Shown here: positions 25,501 to 35,800 of the stretch, in pieces
Position numbering within the stretch: position 1 is the stretch's first letter
How the letters are laid out: each line of letters starts with the position of its first letter
Origin: Lagopus muta
Lineage: Eukaryota > Chordata > Aves > Galliformes > Phasianidae
DNA: 64,000 nt
Reading direction: 5' to 3'
Assembly: GCF_023343835.1 (NCBI RefSeq)
Contig: NC_064435.1
Span: forward strand, 58,611,634-58,675,633
Notes under the pieces: generated by a model
The model's input: only the letters and a program-made list of their open reading frames with translations
Databases searched by the model: none
Told to the model about the DNA's origin: nothing
Translations under genes and position numbers: made by a program

Positions 25501-26226
25501 AGTCCAAGATGCTAATAGTCCAGTTTTTGGCTTCACCCAAGCCTGAGTCATTGTATTTCCCTGTGAAGTGACCCTATGCAAGGCTGCTTATGCTCTCACA
25601 TCCATTTTGCAGAGTAGACAGAGGCAAAGAGGCCTGTAAAACTTGCCTTTAACATTCATTTGATACACTGAAGGTATTTTAAAGTTGCTGACTAGCTTGC
25701 TGACTAGAAAGTTGTAGCTTGTGATGGAAATGGCATATACTCCTTTGTGCAGCAGGTTTGAGAGAGGAAACTGGATGAAGGTGCAGACCCAGAACTAACT
25801 GCCGACTATTGTTTGACACGGATCAGAAACTGAGCAACCTGATTAAGGGAACAAACTATCATGCATTTCCTTATAAGACTCACCTAACCATCCCATCCAC
25901 CTAACCATAACCTTTCTGTTTTTATGGGGCCTCATTTCCACCTTCCTTGTTGCCCTCTTGTGTGAGCTGATGTGGGGTTGAGCCCCTTGGTTGCTCACCC
26001 TTTGGGGCATCTCTCTGCCACTCTGTCTGCTGCTTTACAGAGCTGCTGAAACCCAGAGGCGTTTTCCTTTCAGCAATGCATTCTCTTTCTCTTGCAGCCC
26101 AGCATCAGTGGGGTGGACCTGGACAAATTCCGTCAGATTCTGCTCAACCACTGCGATGTGAACAGAGATGGGAAAATTCAAAAATCAGAACTGGCCTTGT
26201 GTCTAGGGCTTAAAATGAACCCATAG
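4522..26226 (+). CDS. SCGN: Secretagogin, six EF-hand calcium-binding protein (11 coding exons)
   Basis: Secretagogin is a cytosolic EF-hand calcium sensor of neuroendocrine cells and neurons, related to calbindin-D28k and calretinin, and linked to regulated secretion (family knowledge). Exons: 4522-4594, 4887-4957, 12296-12388, 12789-12878, 13602-13658, 14193-14270, 22906-22961, 23627-23672, 23780-23839, 24401-24469, 26098-26226. The joined frame is 273 codons with no internal stop. Six EF-hand loops lie at residues 22-33, 68-79, 115-126, 159-170, 207-218 and 251-262. Loops 1, 3, 5 and 6 have D at position 1 and E at 12; loop 4 ends in D; loop 2 has T at position 3 and is degenerate. Stretches such as [11 protein letters not shown] and [20 protein letters not shown] match human secretagogin as I remember it. 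The start has a good Kozak context (A at -3, G at +4). There is no signal peptide or membrane segment. All introns are GT-AG except intron 1, which needs a GC donor. Confidence 0.96.
4595..4886 (+). other. SCGN intron 1, GC-AG type
   Basis: A 292-base intron starting GCAAGT and ending TTTAG. Apart from the C at +2, the donor matches the U1 consensus at +3 to +6, as is typical of GC-AG introns. The nearby GT at 4599 would shift the frame and destroy EF-hand 1. The first part is still CpG-island sequence; nothing else recognised. Confidence 0.85.
4887..4957 (+). CDS. SCGN: SCGN exon 2
   Basis: 71 bases encoding the rest of EF-hand 1 (NGYIEGKEL) and its exiting helix ([14 protein letters not shown]), to residue 48. 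The acceptor is TTTAG and the donor is a consensus GTAAGT. It enters in phase 1 and leaves in phase 0. Confidence 0.95.
5762..6030 (+). mobile_element. CR1 LINE 3' fragment in SCGN intron 2
   Basis: Shows the CR1 3' hallmarks GATTTAGGTTAGATGTTAGG, GCTGCCCAGAGAAGCTGTGG and the tail CCATTCTGTGATTCTATGA. It lies in the same orientation as the host gene and has no coding capacity. Confidence 0.9.
10421..10486. repeat. Compound tetranucleotide microsatellite GGCT/GGCA/GGAA
   Basis: Three related arrays in a row: GGCT x4, GGCA x3, then GGAA x8 or more. The units differ by one or two bases, consistent with serial mutation and expansion. In SCGN intron 2. Confidence 0.95.
10735..10820 (-). mobile_element. 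CR1 LINE 3'-tail fragment in SCGN intron 2
   Basis: Begins with the reverse-complement CR1 tail AGAATCACAGAATCACAGAA, then GGTTGGAAGGGACCTCAAGG. Only the last approximately 80 bases of the element are present. Confidence 0.88.
11171..11186 (+). repeat. Run of 16 G
   Basis: A homopolymer of 16 G residues in SCGN intron 2; a potential quadruplex-forming and length-variable site. Confidence 0.9.
12296..12388 (+). CDS. SCGN: SCGN exon 3
   Basis: 93 bases, phase 0 to 0, residues 49-79. It carries the EF-hand 2 loop [12 protein letters not shown] at residues 68-79. Loop position 3 is T instead of D/N/S, so this site probably binds calcium weakly or not at all; human EF2 is also degenerate (from memory). 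The acceptor is GGCAG and the donor GTATCT. Confidence 0.95.
12389..12788 (+). other. SCGN intron 3
   Basis: A short 400-base GT-AG intron. About a third of it is a TTCCC pentanucleotide array (12617-12745). A decoy CAG acceptor and a near-copy of the start of exon 4 follow at 12745-12765. A small GTTT repeat lies near 12411-12432. Confidence 0.9.
12617..12745. repeat. TTCCC pentanucleotide microsatellite, about 26 copies
   Basis: 129 bases of uninterrupted TTCCC repeat, all pyrimidine on the coding strand, inside the 400-base intron 3 of SCGN and 43 bases before exon 4. Confidence 0.98.
12789..12878 (+). CDS. SCGN: SCGN exon 4
   Basis: 90 bases, phase 0 to 0, residues 80-109. Encodes the helix after EF-hand 2 and the linker [20 protein letters not shown], a strongly conserved secretagogin signature. 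The acceptor is TTTTTCAG; the donor is GTCTGT, weaker than most in this gene. Start chosen from homology, because a competing AG lies 41 bases upstream. Confidence 0.95.
13602..13658 (+). CDS. SCGN: SCGN exon 5
   Basis: 57 bases, phase 0 to 0, residues 110-128. Contains the complete EF-hand 3 loop [12 protein letters not shown] (115-126), canonical at all ligand positions. The donor is a consensus GTAAGT. Intron 4 (12879-13601, 723 bases) before it holds nothing I recognise. Confidence 0.96.
14193..14270 (+). CDS. SCGN: SCGN exon 6
   Basis: 78 bases, phase 0 to 0, residues 129-154 ([20 protein letters not shown] and on). It forms the exiting helix of EF-hand 3 and the entering helix of EF-hand 4. 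The acceptor is GTTACAG and the donor GTAAGC. Intron 5 (13659-14192, 534 bases) before it holds nothing I recognise. Confidence 0.96.
18640..18865 (+). mobile_element. CR1 LINE 3' fragment in SCGN intron 6
   Basis: CR1 hallmarks are GGAGTTGGACTAGATGACCC and GGTCCCTTCCAACTGAAATA, ending ATAATTCTATGA. It is 5'-truncated. Confidence 0.88.
21900..22073 (+). mobile_element. CR1 LINE 3' fragment in SCGN intron 6, second copy
   Basis: Contains GGACATGATTTAGCAGAGGG, GATGATCTTTAAGGTCCTTT and the tail GATTCTATGATTCTATG. The left edge is uncertain. Confidence 0.82.
22906..22961 (+). CDS. SCGN: SCGN exon 7
   Basis: 56 bases, phase 0 to 2, residues 155-172 plus two bases of codon 173. Contains the EF-hand 4 loop [12 protein letters not shown] (159-170), which ends in D instead of E at position 12, as in the human protein. 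The acceptor is TTTTAG and the donor GTAGGC. Confidence 0.96.
23627..23672 (+). CDS. SCGN: SCGN exon 8
   Basis: 46 bases, phase 2 to 0, completing R173 and running to residue 188 ([15 protein letters not shown]), the exiting helix of EF-hand 4. The donor is a consensus GTAAGT. Intron 7 is 665 bases and includes a T-rich run near 23290-23318. Confidence 0.96.
23780..23839 (+). CDS. SCGN: SCGN exon 9
   Basis: 60 bases, phase 0 to 0, residues 189-208 ([20 protein letters not shown]). It is the entering helix of EF-hand 5 and the first two loop residues. Intron 8 before it is only 107 bases and has a long pyrimidine tract. The donor is GTGAGT. Confidence 0.96.
24401..24469 (+). CDS. SCGN: SCGN exon 10
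   Basis: 69 bases, phase 0 to 0, residues 209-231. It completes the EF-hand 5 loop ([12 protein letters not shown], 207-218) and its exiting helix. The acceptor is CTGTCAG and the donor GTATCT. Intron 9 (561 bases) before it holds nothing I recognise. Confidence 0.96.
26098..26226 (+). CDS. SCGN: SCGN exon 11 (terminal coding exon)
   Basis: 129 bases including the TAG stop, residues 232-273. Contains the EF-hand 6 loop [12 protein letters not shown] (251-262), fully canonical, and the C-terminus [11 protein letters not shown], almost identical to the human end as I remember it. Intron 10 (24470-26097, 1,628 bases) has no repeat I recognise. Confidence 0.97.
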   Translation, partial: PSISGVDLDKFRQILLNHCDVNRDGKIQKSELALCLGLKMNP

Positions 26227-26375
26227 CTGTTGGTGGTGCTCGTGGCTGTGTTTCCCATGTGAGGTTTGCCTGCTGCTCCTGGTAGAAGTGTGTCCGTGCT
26301 GTGCAAGCAGATGGGTGGTGGGCAGGGGGGGCATTTGTACGAAGGGGCAGACAGCCTTACCAATGTTTATGAATC

Positions 26376-26500
26376 TCTTGGATATCTCCAGAAGCCACCT
26401 GGCCATGGACCTGGGCACCCTGCTCTGGGTGGTCCTGCTGGAGCAGGAGTGGGGTCTGTAGAGGTCCCTGCCTGCCTCAGTTATTCTGTGATTCTGTGAC
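26376..26500 (+). mobile_element. CR1 LINE 3' fragment within the SCGN 3' UTR
   Basis: Ends GTTATTCTGTGATTCTGTGA, preceded by a degenerate GAGGTCCCTGCCTGCCTCAG. It lies between the SCGN stop codon and its polyadenylation signal, so it should be transcribed in the mature mRNA. Confidence 0.82.
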
Positions 26501-26808
26501 TGTGAATCTGTGACAAGTGTTGATGGGTGGTGTTCAATAGGTGCCACTGCTTGTGGGTCTCTCCAGCATGGTCTTTGCCCACAGGCACACTATTTGCTCA
26601 GAAAGAGGGCTGCTCACCTTCTCCTACCCCTGTGAAACAGTGCCCTGCCCATCTCCTAGAGTAGAGACAAGCATCTCCCAGCGTTGATGCTCCTGGGCTG
26701 CTGCTGCTCTGTGATTCTGATGGTTGCCTTCTGTGTGAAGTCATTACTTTGGTGAATGTTGAGCTTTGTTTGTGCAGTTGAAATATTGGATGGGTGTATT
26801 TCTGCAGA

Positions 26809-26814
26809 AATAAA
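26809..26814 (+). promoter_or_regulatory. SCGN polyadenylation signal AATAAA
   Basis: A canonical AATAAA 583 bases after the stop codon, followed about 40 bases later by the GT-rich element GTTTATGTGTT. It is the first canonical hexamer seen after the stop. Confidence 0.75.
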
Positions 26815-29800
26815 AAAAATGGCAGTTACAGCAAATCTGTAAGATTGGAGTTTATGTGTTACTCGTGGAAAGCCATCTGCTGCAGACAGATGACCATATA
26901 CGGTAGCCATTTTATATAAAAGCCATCAAATTGCAAGAGCCTTTATGATGCCTATCAGCTGTGGTTTTTAGTTCTGTCAGCAAATGAAACATAGTAAGTT
27001 CTTTCCATGGAGAAACCACATGTAACATAAATTAATATTGCCTGGAGGATGAAGCCACAGAGTAACGTCACTTCTGGAGGAAGCCCTTCTTTTAAATCAA
27101 ACCAAAGTCATAAACAAAGTTTCCATAAATTGAAAACTTGGAAGGACAGAAACCTAATTAAGGAAAAGCTCACAAGCACATGTGTATTTTTTAAAATCCA
27201 TACGAGTTAGTGAATTGTTGCAAACTTTATTGAACTTAAAGCCTCCCATCATTCCCAGGCCATTAACGTAGTCTTGAAACTCAACGGCATCACCATCATT
27301 TGTCTCCATGTATTTTACTGCACATTCGGCAAGTGCAAAGTTCCAAAGAGAGATTAGGGCGAATGGTTGTCAGCAAAGCTCCCACATTTCAGCATTTATG
27401 TCTCCCGTAGTTGAGAGTCCCATTCTTGACACTACAAGTTTCTTTCCAATTGTTCCCTGCATACAAGGGCATAATGAAGCACTTCCCTTACAGTCTGCTT
27501 TATAAAAACCTATCAGAAATTGCCTTCACTGAACACATATAGACATGCTGATTCAATACAGCACTATAGAACATTCACAACTTCTGGGTGATGCTCATTT
27601 CCCATTTACGCTGATGATAAGCTCGGAGGCAATGTGCTAAGTGCATTTAAACACAGCACTGAAATAGGGCTTTAAGCTCCTAACTGATTTTCTTATGGCA
27701 GCAACTCAAATCGCAGCTGCAATAACAGAGGTTCACAGTGGTTCAGAAAAACTTTAAGCAAGAGCTCCACGAGCCATCAGGGGTGTGCCTTTACTCCCTG
27801 ACATTGCATTCCTCCGAGGGAAGAGCAATATGGAGCACGCAGCAGCAGAGAGGAATCTAAAAGGAGAAAGTTCCATGCACCACTGCTTATCAGACATGCA
27901 TTATCAGCATACTCAGCAACTTGCTACAAATTTGGTGGGGCACATTACCAAACGTCTTTCCATCATACCTCAAGAGGAATATGTCTTACCAGGCTAAATC
28001 ATACCTATAAGTACATTCTTCATTTTCTCTCTCTCCTCTTGTCCCTTACATAATAAAGGAATAAAGGATCAGGACTGTATGCTACCCTGTTTGCAAGGAC
28101 CATGGGGAGAGCCGCATCCCAGTGAGCCACAGGTACCCCATAAACCACATATCATGTCAGCAGTGCTGTGGGTTAGCAAGGCAATCATTGACAAGTCACA
28201 GCCTTGTAACCCCCCAGCCCCTAAAAGTCAGTATTATCACAGCAGGCATTTGGAGCCTCCCATGGAGAAAAAGAAGCATTTCTTTATTTTCACTTCAATA
28301 ATGAATGATGTATATGACCCTCCTGTCTCAGGCTTGGCTGTGGTAACCAGTGATTGATCCTTTCAGAAGTAATACAGACACATGGGCAGGTAATACATTT
28401 TGATGAAACATAGCTAGTGGCGATTTTGTAAATTCAAAAAATACTTCTATGTTCTGTCTGGATTTGCTTGTGCACCAAAATATGATATACTGTTTCACAT
28501 TTGAATAGTTACATTCACATTAATTATATTAAAACATATTGCCTACAAAACCAAAACCATCTACAGGCCATGATGCCTGCAGTGCTGTAAATGTATTGAA
28601 GATACGCAAGGAAGGTTTTGTGCTGTTTAATCTGTACCTCCTCTGCCAACAAAATTCTGCCATATCATACTATTTAGGAGCTTGCATATTGGCAAGTAGA
28701 ATTTAATAAATGAAAGTGAGTGCAAGTGCTTGCCAAGATTGTTTCCCTTCATGTTTTTCTCTTGAAAGCTGGGCAGTTTTCTATTTGTTCATAGTATGCA
28801 AATTCACTGAAATGAATTTCAACTGGCTTACACCACCATATTCAATGGGTATATTTCCAGGAGACAATTAGCTGAGACAAGCATAGCGGTCAGTGCACAC
28901 AGAATTCCCAAATCTGTCATTTCAATACTTTTTTTTCTCCACTTGCTTGTTTAATTGGCAAACAGCTGAACCTGGAAATCAAAGCGTGAATTTCTTCGGT
29001 GTTGCTGGCTGCTCCCTTGCCTCCTTTCAGCTCAGTGAGATATTGGAGGTTGTGCCCTGGTCTCCTGTCACACTCTCTGCTCTCCTCAACCCTTCTCATT
29101 TTCAGCACCTGATACAGTTTCGTTCTGGATGACTTGCCATGACAACTTAATCAGGAGATGCCATCTCTGACAGCTTCAGCTGACTGTGTAGAACTCGTAC
29201 AGGGGAAAATGACCATTTACTGGGCTTTTAAATTCAAATCCATCCCTCACTTAATTCCATTTATTTCCCTGGAAATTATGTTATAGAGACACTTTTCTTA
29301 TGTCACTGAACCTCAACAAACTGCCTGCCAAGCCAAAGCCATCCCCATGGAGCTCTGCCATTGGAGATGCACAGTTTTGCAGACCAGACTCAGTCACAGA
29401 TTAATCACATCCCATCTTGTCCCACAATCTGTGCATTTTTTCCCCAGAATAGCAAACCCCAACATAAACGCTCGCCTCATTCCCCAGCCTGAACACACTT
29501 CAGCAGTCTTACATCACTGACACTGTAGCTGAAACCAGATCAGGTGTTTATAAAGCTTAATGCTTTCATTGGTGCTCTATTTTCCACTTTTCAATGAATG
29601 AATTCTCTACCTTTGTTCTCACCACATGGGTTTAAATATTGTAGATGATTCCATAACGCTGCCTGCATGCCTTATGGAAACTGCATTTTGTCCCTGTTCA
29701 AAGCTAAGAATTAAGAACAGGCTCAAAATAAGGGCTCGGAACAGAGGAAAACAGCACAATATTTTGATCAGTCTGCTTTTCTGTTGGTATGGCAAGATAA

Positions 29801-30647
29801 AAGTGCCAATATTAATGAAAATAATTGTGACTAATGCAGCCAAAAAGACGACCGTGAAATCATCTGCCATGTTACAATGGCAACCCATCATGAGAAACAC
29901 CTTAATTGCAGCTATTATCTCTTTGAATGGCTGGGTAACCCTTACATTAATCTGATTTGAAACAGAACGTTGCCATTATGTAGTGAAACATTAAACCGGG
30001 CATTGCTGGGTAATTACATGGGGTAGGACAACTATGACTGTCATTTTTGCATGATGGCTATCCTGACTGACAAGGAAAAGACCCCAGTTTTTGGCTGTTA
30101 GTTGCACTTACATTTTCATTAATCCCACAGGGAACTGCCTCCTATGTCAAGAACACTTGCACTTGGGAAAAGGAGGAAAAAAACAGTGCCAATTACAACC
30201 ATTACAAGAGAAAATGAAGGAATCTTATGTCTAGCAAAAAGGGATGCTTGCTGAGAGCTTCTGCTCAGTTCCAGAGGTAGAAGCCAAATCTGATATTCTC
30301 TCAAAAAGCTTTTCTTTGCTCTGTTGCAGTACGGGAGAGATTGCATGGGCAATGGGAGAAACAGAGCAGATGTCTCTCCCCAAGAAAACTGGTTGGCACC
30401 ATGGCACACTCAACACTGGTAAACAGCAGCACCTTGTAGCCCCAGCCTGCTGACAAGGAAGTTTCCCTGCTAACTGATCTCAGATATATCAATCTTTGGT
30501 GCCAAATGTAATCTGGCACCAAACCTTCAATCCTTTGGCAGGGGTGTGCTCCCCAGGGGATGCAACTGACGTACTAGCTGGCTGCCAGAGGATTCTGTGC
30601 CAACGGTGGCCAGAGGAAAGGAAAAACATAACAGAATTAAGATTTGC

Positions 30648-30685
30648 TTTCTTTTTTTTTCTTTGTTTTTCTTTTTTTTTCTTTT

Positions 30686-30717
<32 letters not shown>

Positions 30718-30718
30718 C
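30648..30718. repeat. T-rich low-complexity tract with C and G interruptions
   Basis: 71 bases of T runs broken by single C or G. On the - strand it reads as an A-rich tract, but the flanking sequence shows no recognisable retrocopy. Confidence 0.9.
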
Positions 30719-32587
30719 CATCTGGCATCTCTTTATATGATTTGTTCAAGGAAAAAATGAATTCGTTTGGATTTGGTGGAGTCACCACATACCTCATTTT
30801 GGCCCATAAAACCTATTATTATCAGGTAACACAGCCTGGATCATCAACATCTGCCCCAGACTTGGTTTGGTGTCCCTGCTCTGCCCTGCACTGCGACTGT
30901 CTTGGTTTGGAAATGTACTTTCAAGGAGTATATTTAAAATAATGGTCATCAAGTTTCCAAATAAAGGAGAGATGAAGCTGCTCTCTCCAGGGCTATTTCC
31001 CATGCTCAGAGTGAGAGCCGCCTGCTGCAGAGCACACCCCAGCCTGCCTCTTTGAGATCCTTCTGCAGCAAAAGAGGAAAACAAAGCCAGGGAAAGGAAC
31101 ACAAGGCAGCTACGGGTGGGCAGCGATAAATTAATGCTATTAAGGGATGCACAGGACTGAAGCCCTAAAATAATTTTCAAGCCAGAAAAGGTCTCTATCA
31201 GTATTTGTACCAACTCTACATGTTTCTGTCTATGTAAAACTATCAACACCATAGCTTAAAGTGAGAAAAATGGATCACAGCTAATGGAATCTGAAAGAAC
31301 CAAAGTTTTAACGTGGCTGTGGAGACAGAAAATGCATGAGGCTGCCAAAGCAGTCCAGTCACTGCTCTCAACTGGAGCAAGCTGGCAGGTTCCAAGTGAG
31401 CTGGGCCAATGTAGGATAGCCATGTTCATGCAAATAAACCATCAAAGGGTTTCTTGCAGTTGCTAAAGATAAGGAAAGCATGTTGACATATTTCCTCCCC
31501 TGCATATCCTTGTTTGAGACATTATTCCTGGTTCCCTGTAAAGGAGAAGACAAAGAGAAATATGCTGAAAAAATCCCATTAAGGTTGCTGTTTAAACAGA
31601 TTGCTGTCATCTGTCAGTTTGGCTAGTGCATGTCTAACTTTGATAGTGTAGCCACAGTTTTTATTTACTGTTGTCAATCCTTAGGAAATGGATTCATTCC
31701 TCTGGAGAATGAAAACTAGGAGCTAGCAGCCTAACAGGGCTTTTCACACCAGCAGGAGTGAGGATGAATCTGGAGAAGCCCAGTCCCTGCTGCCCCAGGG
31801 ATGCCCTCCTGTGAGCATCTGCAGAGCCATGAGGACATGTGAGGCCTGGGCTGACCCTTCATCAAATATCTTCCTGCACGCAGAGAACACAAACGCAATG
31901 GTTCCGATGATCTGCAGTGCTTGCCAGGTTCTCCACAACAACTTGATTGCCTAAGACTTAATTAACGAGGTATTCTAAGGCAACTGTTTCCTCTTTCCTG
32001 ATAAATAAATGTGCACAGGAAAATGGGTATGAGTCCAGGACATTTCCTGGTCATTAAGGTTGAGTTTGGGCTGCATGGAAAATTACGAACAAATCGGTGG
32101 ATACTTGCATTTTTATTACAAGGCATAAACAACTACTAAGCATGTCATCCTACAAGGACCTTAAGTGACGGGCACAATGGCAGGATAGTTTTTAGATCTT
32201 TTAGAATTTCTTTAACCATCTCCACATAATACAGCCACGGTATCTTTTCAGAGAACACTTCTTTTTACTTCTAAACAATGTGAAAGATCCAACTGACTCA
32301 CCATTAATGACATTCAGATGGCTGTGTTTTGAGTTTTAAAAGCCAGAAATCGCCTATTTTATAAGTCCCTGAAAGTGTTATTTTTAGGTTCCAGTAAATG
32401 ACAGCATGTGCTCCGCCTCCTCCCCACTTGCTGCCTGTGCAATTTAGCTTGTTCTGTCCCAGCCATCATTTCCGCTCTCCTGCTGGTGGGATCCAAAAGT
32501 GCTACAGCCAGCACCCGGTAAACAGCTATGAATGAGGCCACACAAGATCAAGAAGCTGTCTTTAAAACTCATGCAACCTCTGTTTAT

Positions 32588-32803
32588 TCCTCTCCTCTCC
32601 TCTCCTCTCCTCTCCTCTCCTCTCCTCTCCTCTCCTCTCCTCTCCTCTCCTCTCCTCTCCTCTCCTCTCCTCTCCTCTCCTCTCCTCTCCTCTCCTCTCC
32701 TCTCCTCTCCTCTCCTCTCCTCTCCTCTCCTCTCCTCTCCTCTCCTCTCCTCTCCTCTCCTCTCCTCTCCTCTCCTCTCTCCTCCTCTCCCCTCCCCTCT
32801 CCT
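32588..32803. repeat. TCCTC pentanucleotide microsatellite, about 38 copies
   Basis: A pure TCCTC array to 32779 (192 bases), then a degenerate CT-rich end. It is the largest satellite-like tract in the window, all pyrimidine on the + strand. Confidence 0.98.
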
Positions 32804-35800
32804 TGGCTCCTTTCATAAAGAGGCCGTGCTCTTCCTTTTTATGGATACCTGTGAGATTGTTTCTCACGTGCCTTCTGGGTCTGCAGCATCTAGACAGCCA
32901 CATCTGCAAGCCATGCTTTGAAATGAAAAGTACTAGATTTGCTTATTGCTGCTTTTATTGTTTTTCCAGGAAGCTGAGACTCTCTTCCAGTCTCCCTCTT
33001 TCAGTCCATGAAGGGCTATTCCCCACCTGAACCTGGTGAAAATAAGAAGAGCTAGCAACACACAGTGTAGCAGCCAGCTGACTGCCAGAAGAAACCAAGT
33101 CCAGCTGGTTCACGCTGGTCCAAGCTTTCCTTGACATCCTTCTGTCCCTCTCTGGGGACAGAAATACAGACAGATGGGTGAAAGGAAGAAGGAAAGGCAA
33201 GCAGCATGCCAACTCAAGACAACACTAGGCACCATGTCATAGTGGGACGTCGTAGGTTAGGGGCTGTAAATAAGGTTTTGTGGTGAGGTGTTAAGAAACC
33301 CCACAGACTGTACAGGTTAACAGCTGCTTTGTTTTGGGGACTTTTTGTCCCTTCGCTCATTCTGCTTCTGTCTGGCAACAACTTCAGTTGCCTTAGTTCC
33401 TCCTGCCTCAGCAATCTGATGCCTCTCTTCAGCTTTGCAGACACACTTCCCTCAGCTTTCCTGATTTCCTGCTGTTCTGCTTAAAGAGCCTGAAGTCTCC
33501 CCATGTCTAATGCTATCTCCACGAAATTGGGATTCAGTCTGGGCTGTGCGTGCTGAATGTTGCTCGTGCCAGCTGCAGCTGACCAACAGAAGCATCACAG
33601 CAAATGCAGATTGGTTCAGGAAATAAGTTGGGAAATGGACATAATGATGTTTTTAGACGTCGGTTCTGCACAGAGTGTTTTGTCCAGGATGATATTCTGT
33701 GCGTGACTGCTCCATACAAAGTGACACAGATGATCCCTGCCAGTTCCCAGACGCCACTAAGGTCATCTGCGGGCAGTGCTAGCAGCAAGCTGGTTAATTT
33801 ACCCTTCACTCTTCAGACTGCCCAGTCAGACACAACAGATAAATTTCCCAGGTCATACTCCATCACCATTTCCACCCATGCATATTTATTAATGTTAATT
33901 GAGGGGAAATCCAGCCTCAAATCCATAACTGGCAGCACAAATCTATTAGCTTGGGCTATAAACCCCTTTTCTAAACATGTTGAAGAACGATAGGTGCAAC
34001 AGTTGGTTTTGGGGAGTTTTGAAGACCTCCTTTCCCATATTAAGGTAGTTACTGCTCTTCTTGAGCTGTGATTAAAGGTTTGTCAAAATCAAAGAAAAAT
34101 AGGAGTCCCCCAAACCCTCTCATATCTGTGAAAGGACTGATGGATCAGTCAGTGGCTGTTTCATGCCCTGCTGAGAGAGTGGAAAAAAGAAATGTATCCT
34201 CTATGCGTATGTGTAATCTTCCACTGGATAATGACATACTAGTATGATTAAAGTATCTCAGGAGCTCATCTTCTTCAGGAGATTATCTAGTTTCCCTTCT
34301 TTTAAATCGAAGGCCAGTGGCTTCCTACCAGACTGTTTATTTCTTCTGAGCATTGGTAGGGAAGGACCACACAGCAGCCATCAGCTCCAAGCCTAGGGAG
34401 GCTCATCCACCTGCACTTTTGATGCATCATCATTGCAAACTCATCATTTGTAGAAAAATAATAGGAATGTCTGCTTATTTTAATAGGCATAGATAGGCTT
34501 CTCAATCTCCAGGACATAAAAGACTTCTTACAAATAACTGGTGGTGAATAATTTATGAGATTCAAATAGACACTTTTTCCACCCATGGGATCAGATCATT
34601 TGTTCTGATTGCTTCAGTACTTCCCTTGGGATCTTTGGTCAGCTTTGTAAAGCATATTGTACATTTCCATTTTCTGCTTCAGATAAGTTTTGTCATTAGG
34701 CAGAGGGTCTAAGGAATTAATTTAGCCCACGGGCCTGACAGGGTTCAATTTCAGTTTAGGAAGAAATGGAAATTTTTTAAATGTCAAAAGCCTTTTCTCC
34801 AAGGGCTGTGCAAGCCTGCCATGGACACCCACATTTAGAAAAATGTGTGTGATATAAAATGCAGTGCATGGGAGCAGAGCTAACATTTCATTCCCTCCTG
34901 TCAAATTCACACAGCTACCAGAGATCATCATAGCTATCACTGCACCATTCATTAGTTCCTTCCTAGCTTAATCTCTTCTTTGAGACTTTTGAACCCAATC
35001 ACGAAATAAAAAGTGTTGCATGTATGTGTTCTTAGGAAGGATTGTTACAGTCAATCGAGTTCTTTGAAAGAAGGAAATTTGTGAGTTGTCTTAAATTACT
35101 GCACCTTTCATTTTACAGTTGTGTCAAGAGTACTTGGAGCATCCAGATCTCAGTTCTGCTGACAATGTAAATGACAACATTACACGCATGTAAAGGCCTT
35201 TCCAATGTATAGTACCAGTTTTGAAAAACCTGACTTTACATCTTTACATGATTTATTTGAGTCCTTTGGGCAGTTTTCCAGGGTGGACTATTTCACAGTC
35301 CCAACACTCACCTCAAGCAAGTGTTAAAAGTAGGCTTCAGCCAGCTGTAACTGCAACATGAAAAGAAACAGCTGAGACCTGTGGCTGAAGCTCTTCTGTA
35401 TTTCAGCCAGTACTCGTGGAAATATTTTCACATGTTCATTTCTGCATAAAATTGTACATGGGCCAATGTTAGAGGAAATTACAGCTTTGCCTGATATATG
35501 TAGACACTGTTTCCTTCTTGTCAGCAGAGAACCTACATGTCTTGCAACTGTACATTGAGCCACAGTGCAGCCAACGTCTGCTACAGCTCATCCCCTCACT
35601 AAGCCCTTCTCCTGGGAACAATTAGCTCTGCTGTGGTGTGGGGTGATGGGGTTTGGTAATTGAGATAATTGACTGCCGGGAAAAGCAGCTAAAGTTCACA
35701 GGTTACATTTCTGCAACAGATGGGAGCTAATTAAAATTAACATTAAATGAAATGATCTACGTTATATCTGAGAATCAACAAAATTAAATGACTCCCTATT

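Larger units (their letters stand above)
26227..26835 (+). other. SCGN: SCGN 3' UTR
   Basis: Sequence from the stop codon to shortly past the AATAAA. It includes a CR1 3'-tail fragment in sense orientation (26376-26500). The exact cleavage site is inferred from the signal and the GT-rich stretch after it. Confidence 0.75.

Noticed and set aside
30489..30942. Open frames rich in Lys or Phe
   Set aside because: They run through the T-rich tract 30648-30718; no coding evidence.
32528..32921. Open frames of repeating LLSSP or RGEER residues
   Set aside because: Translations of the TCCTC microsatellite on both strands.
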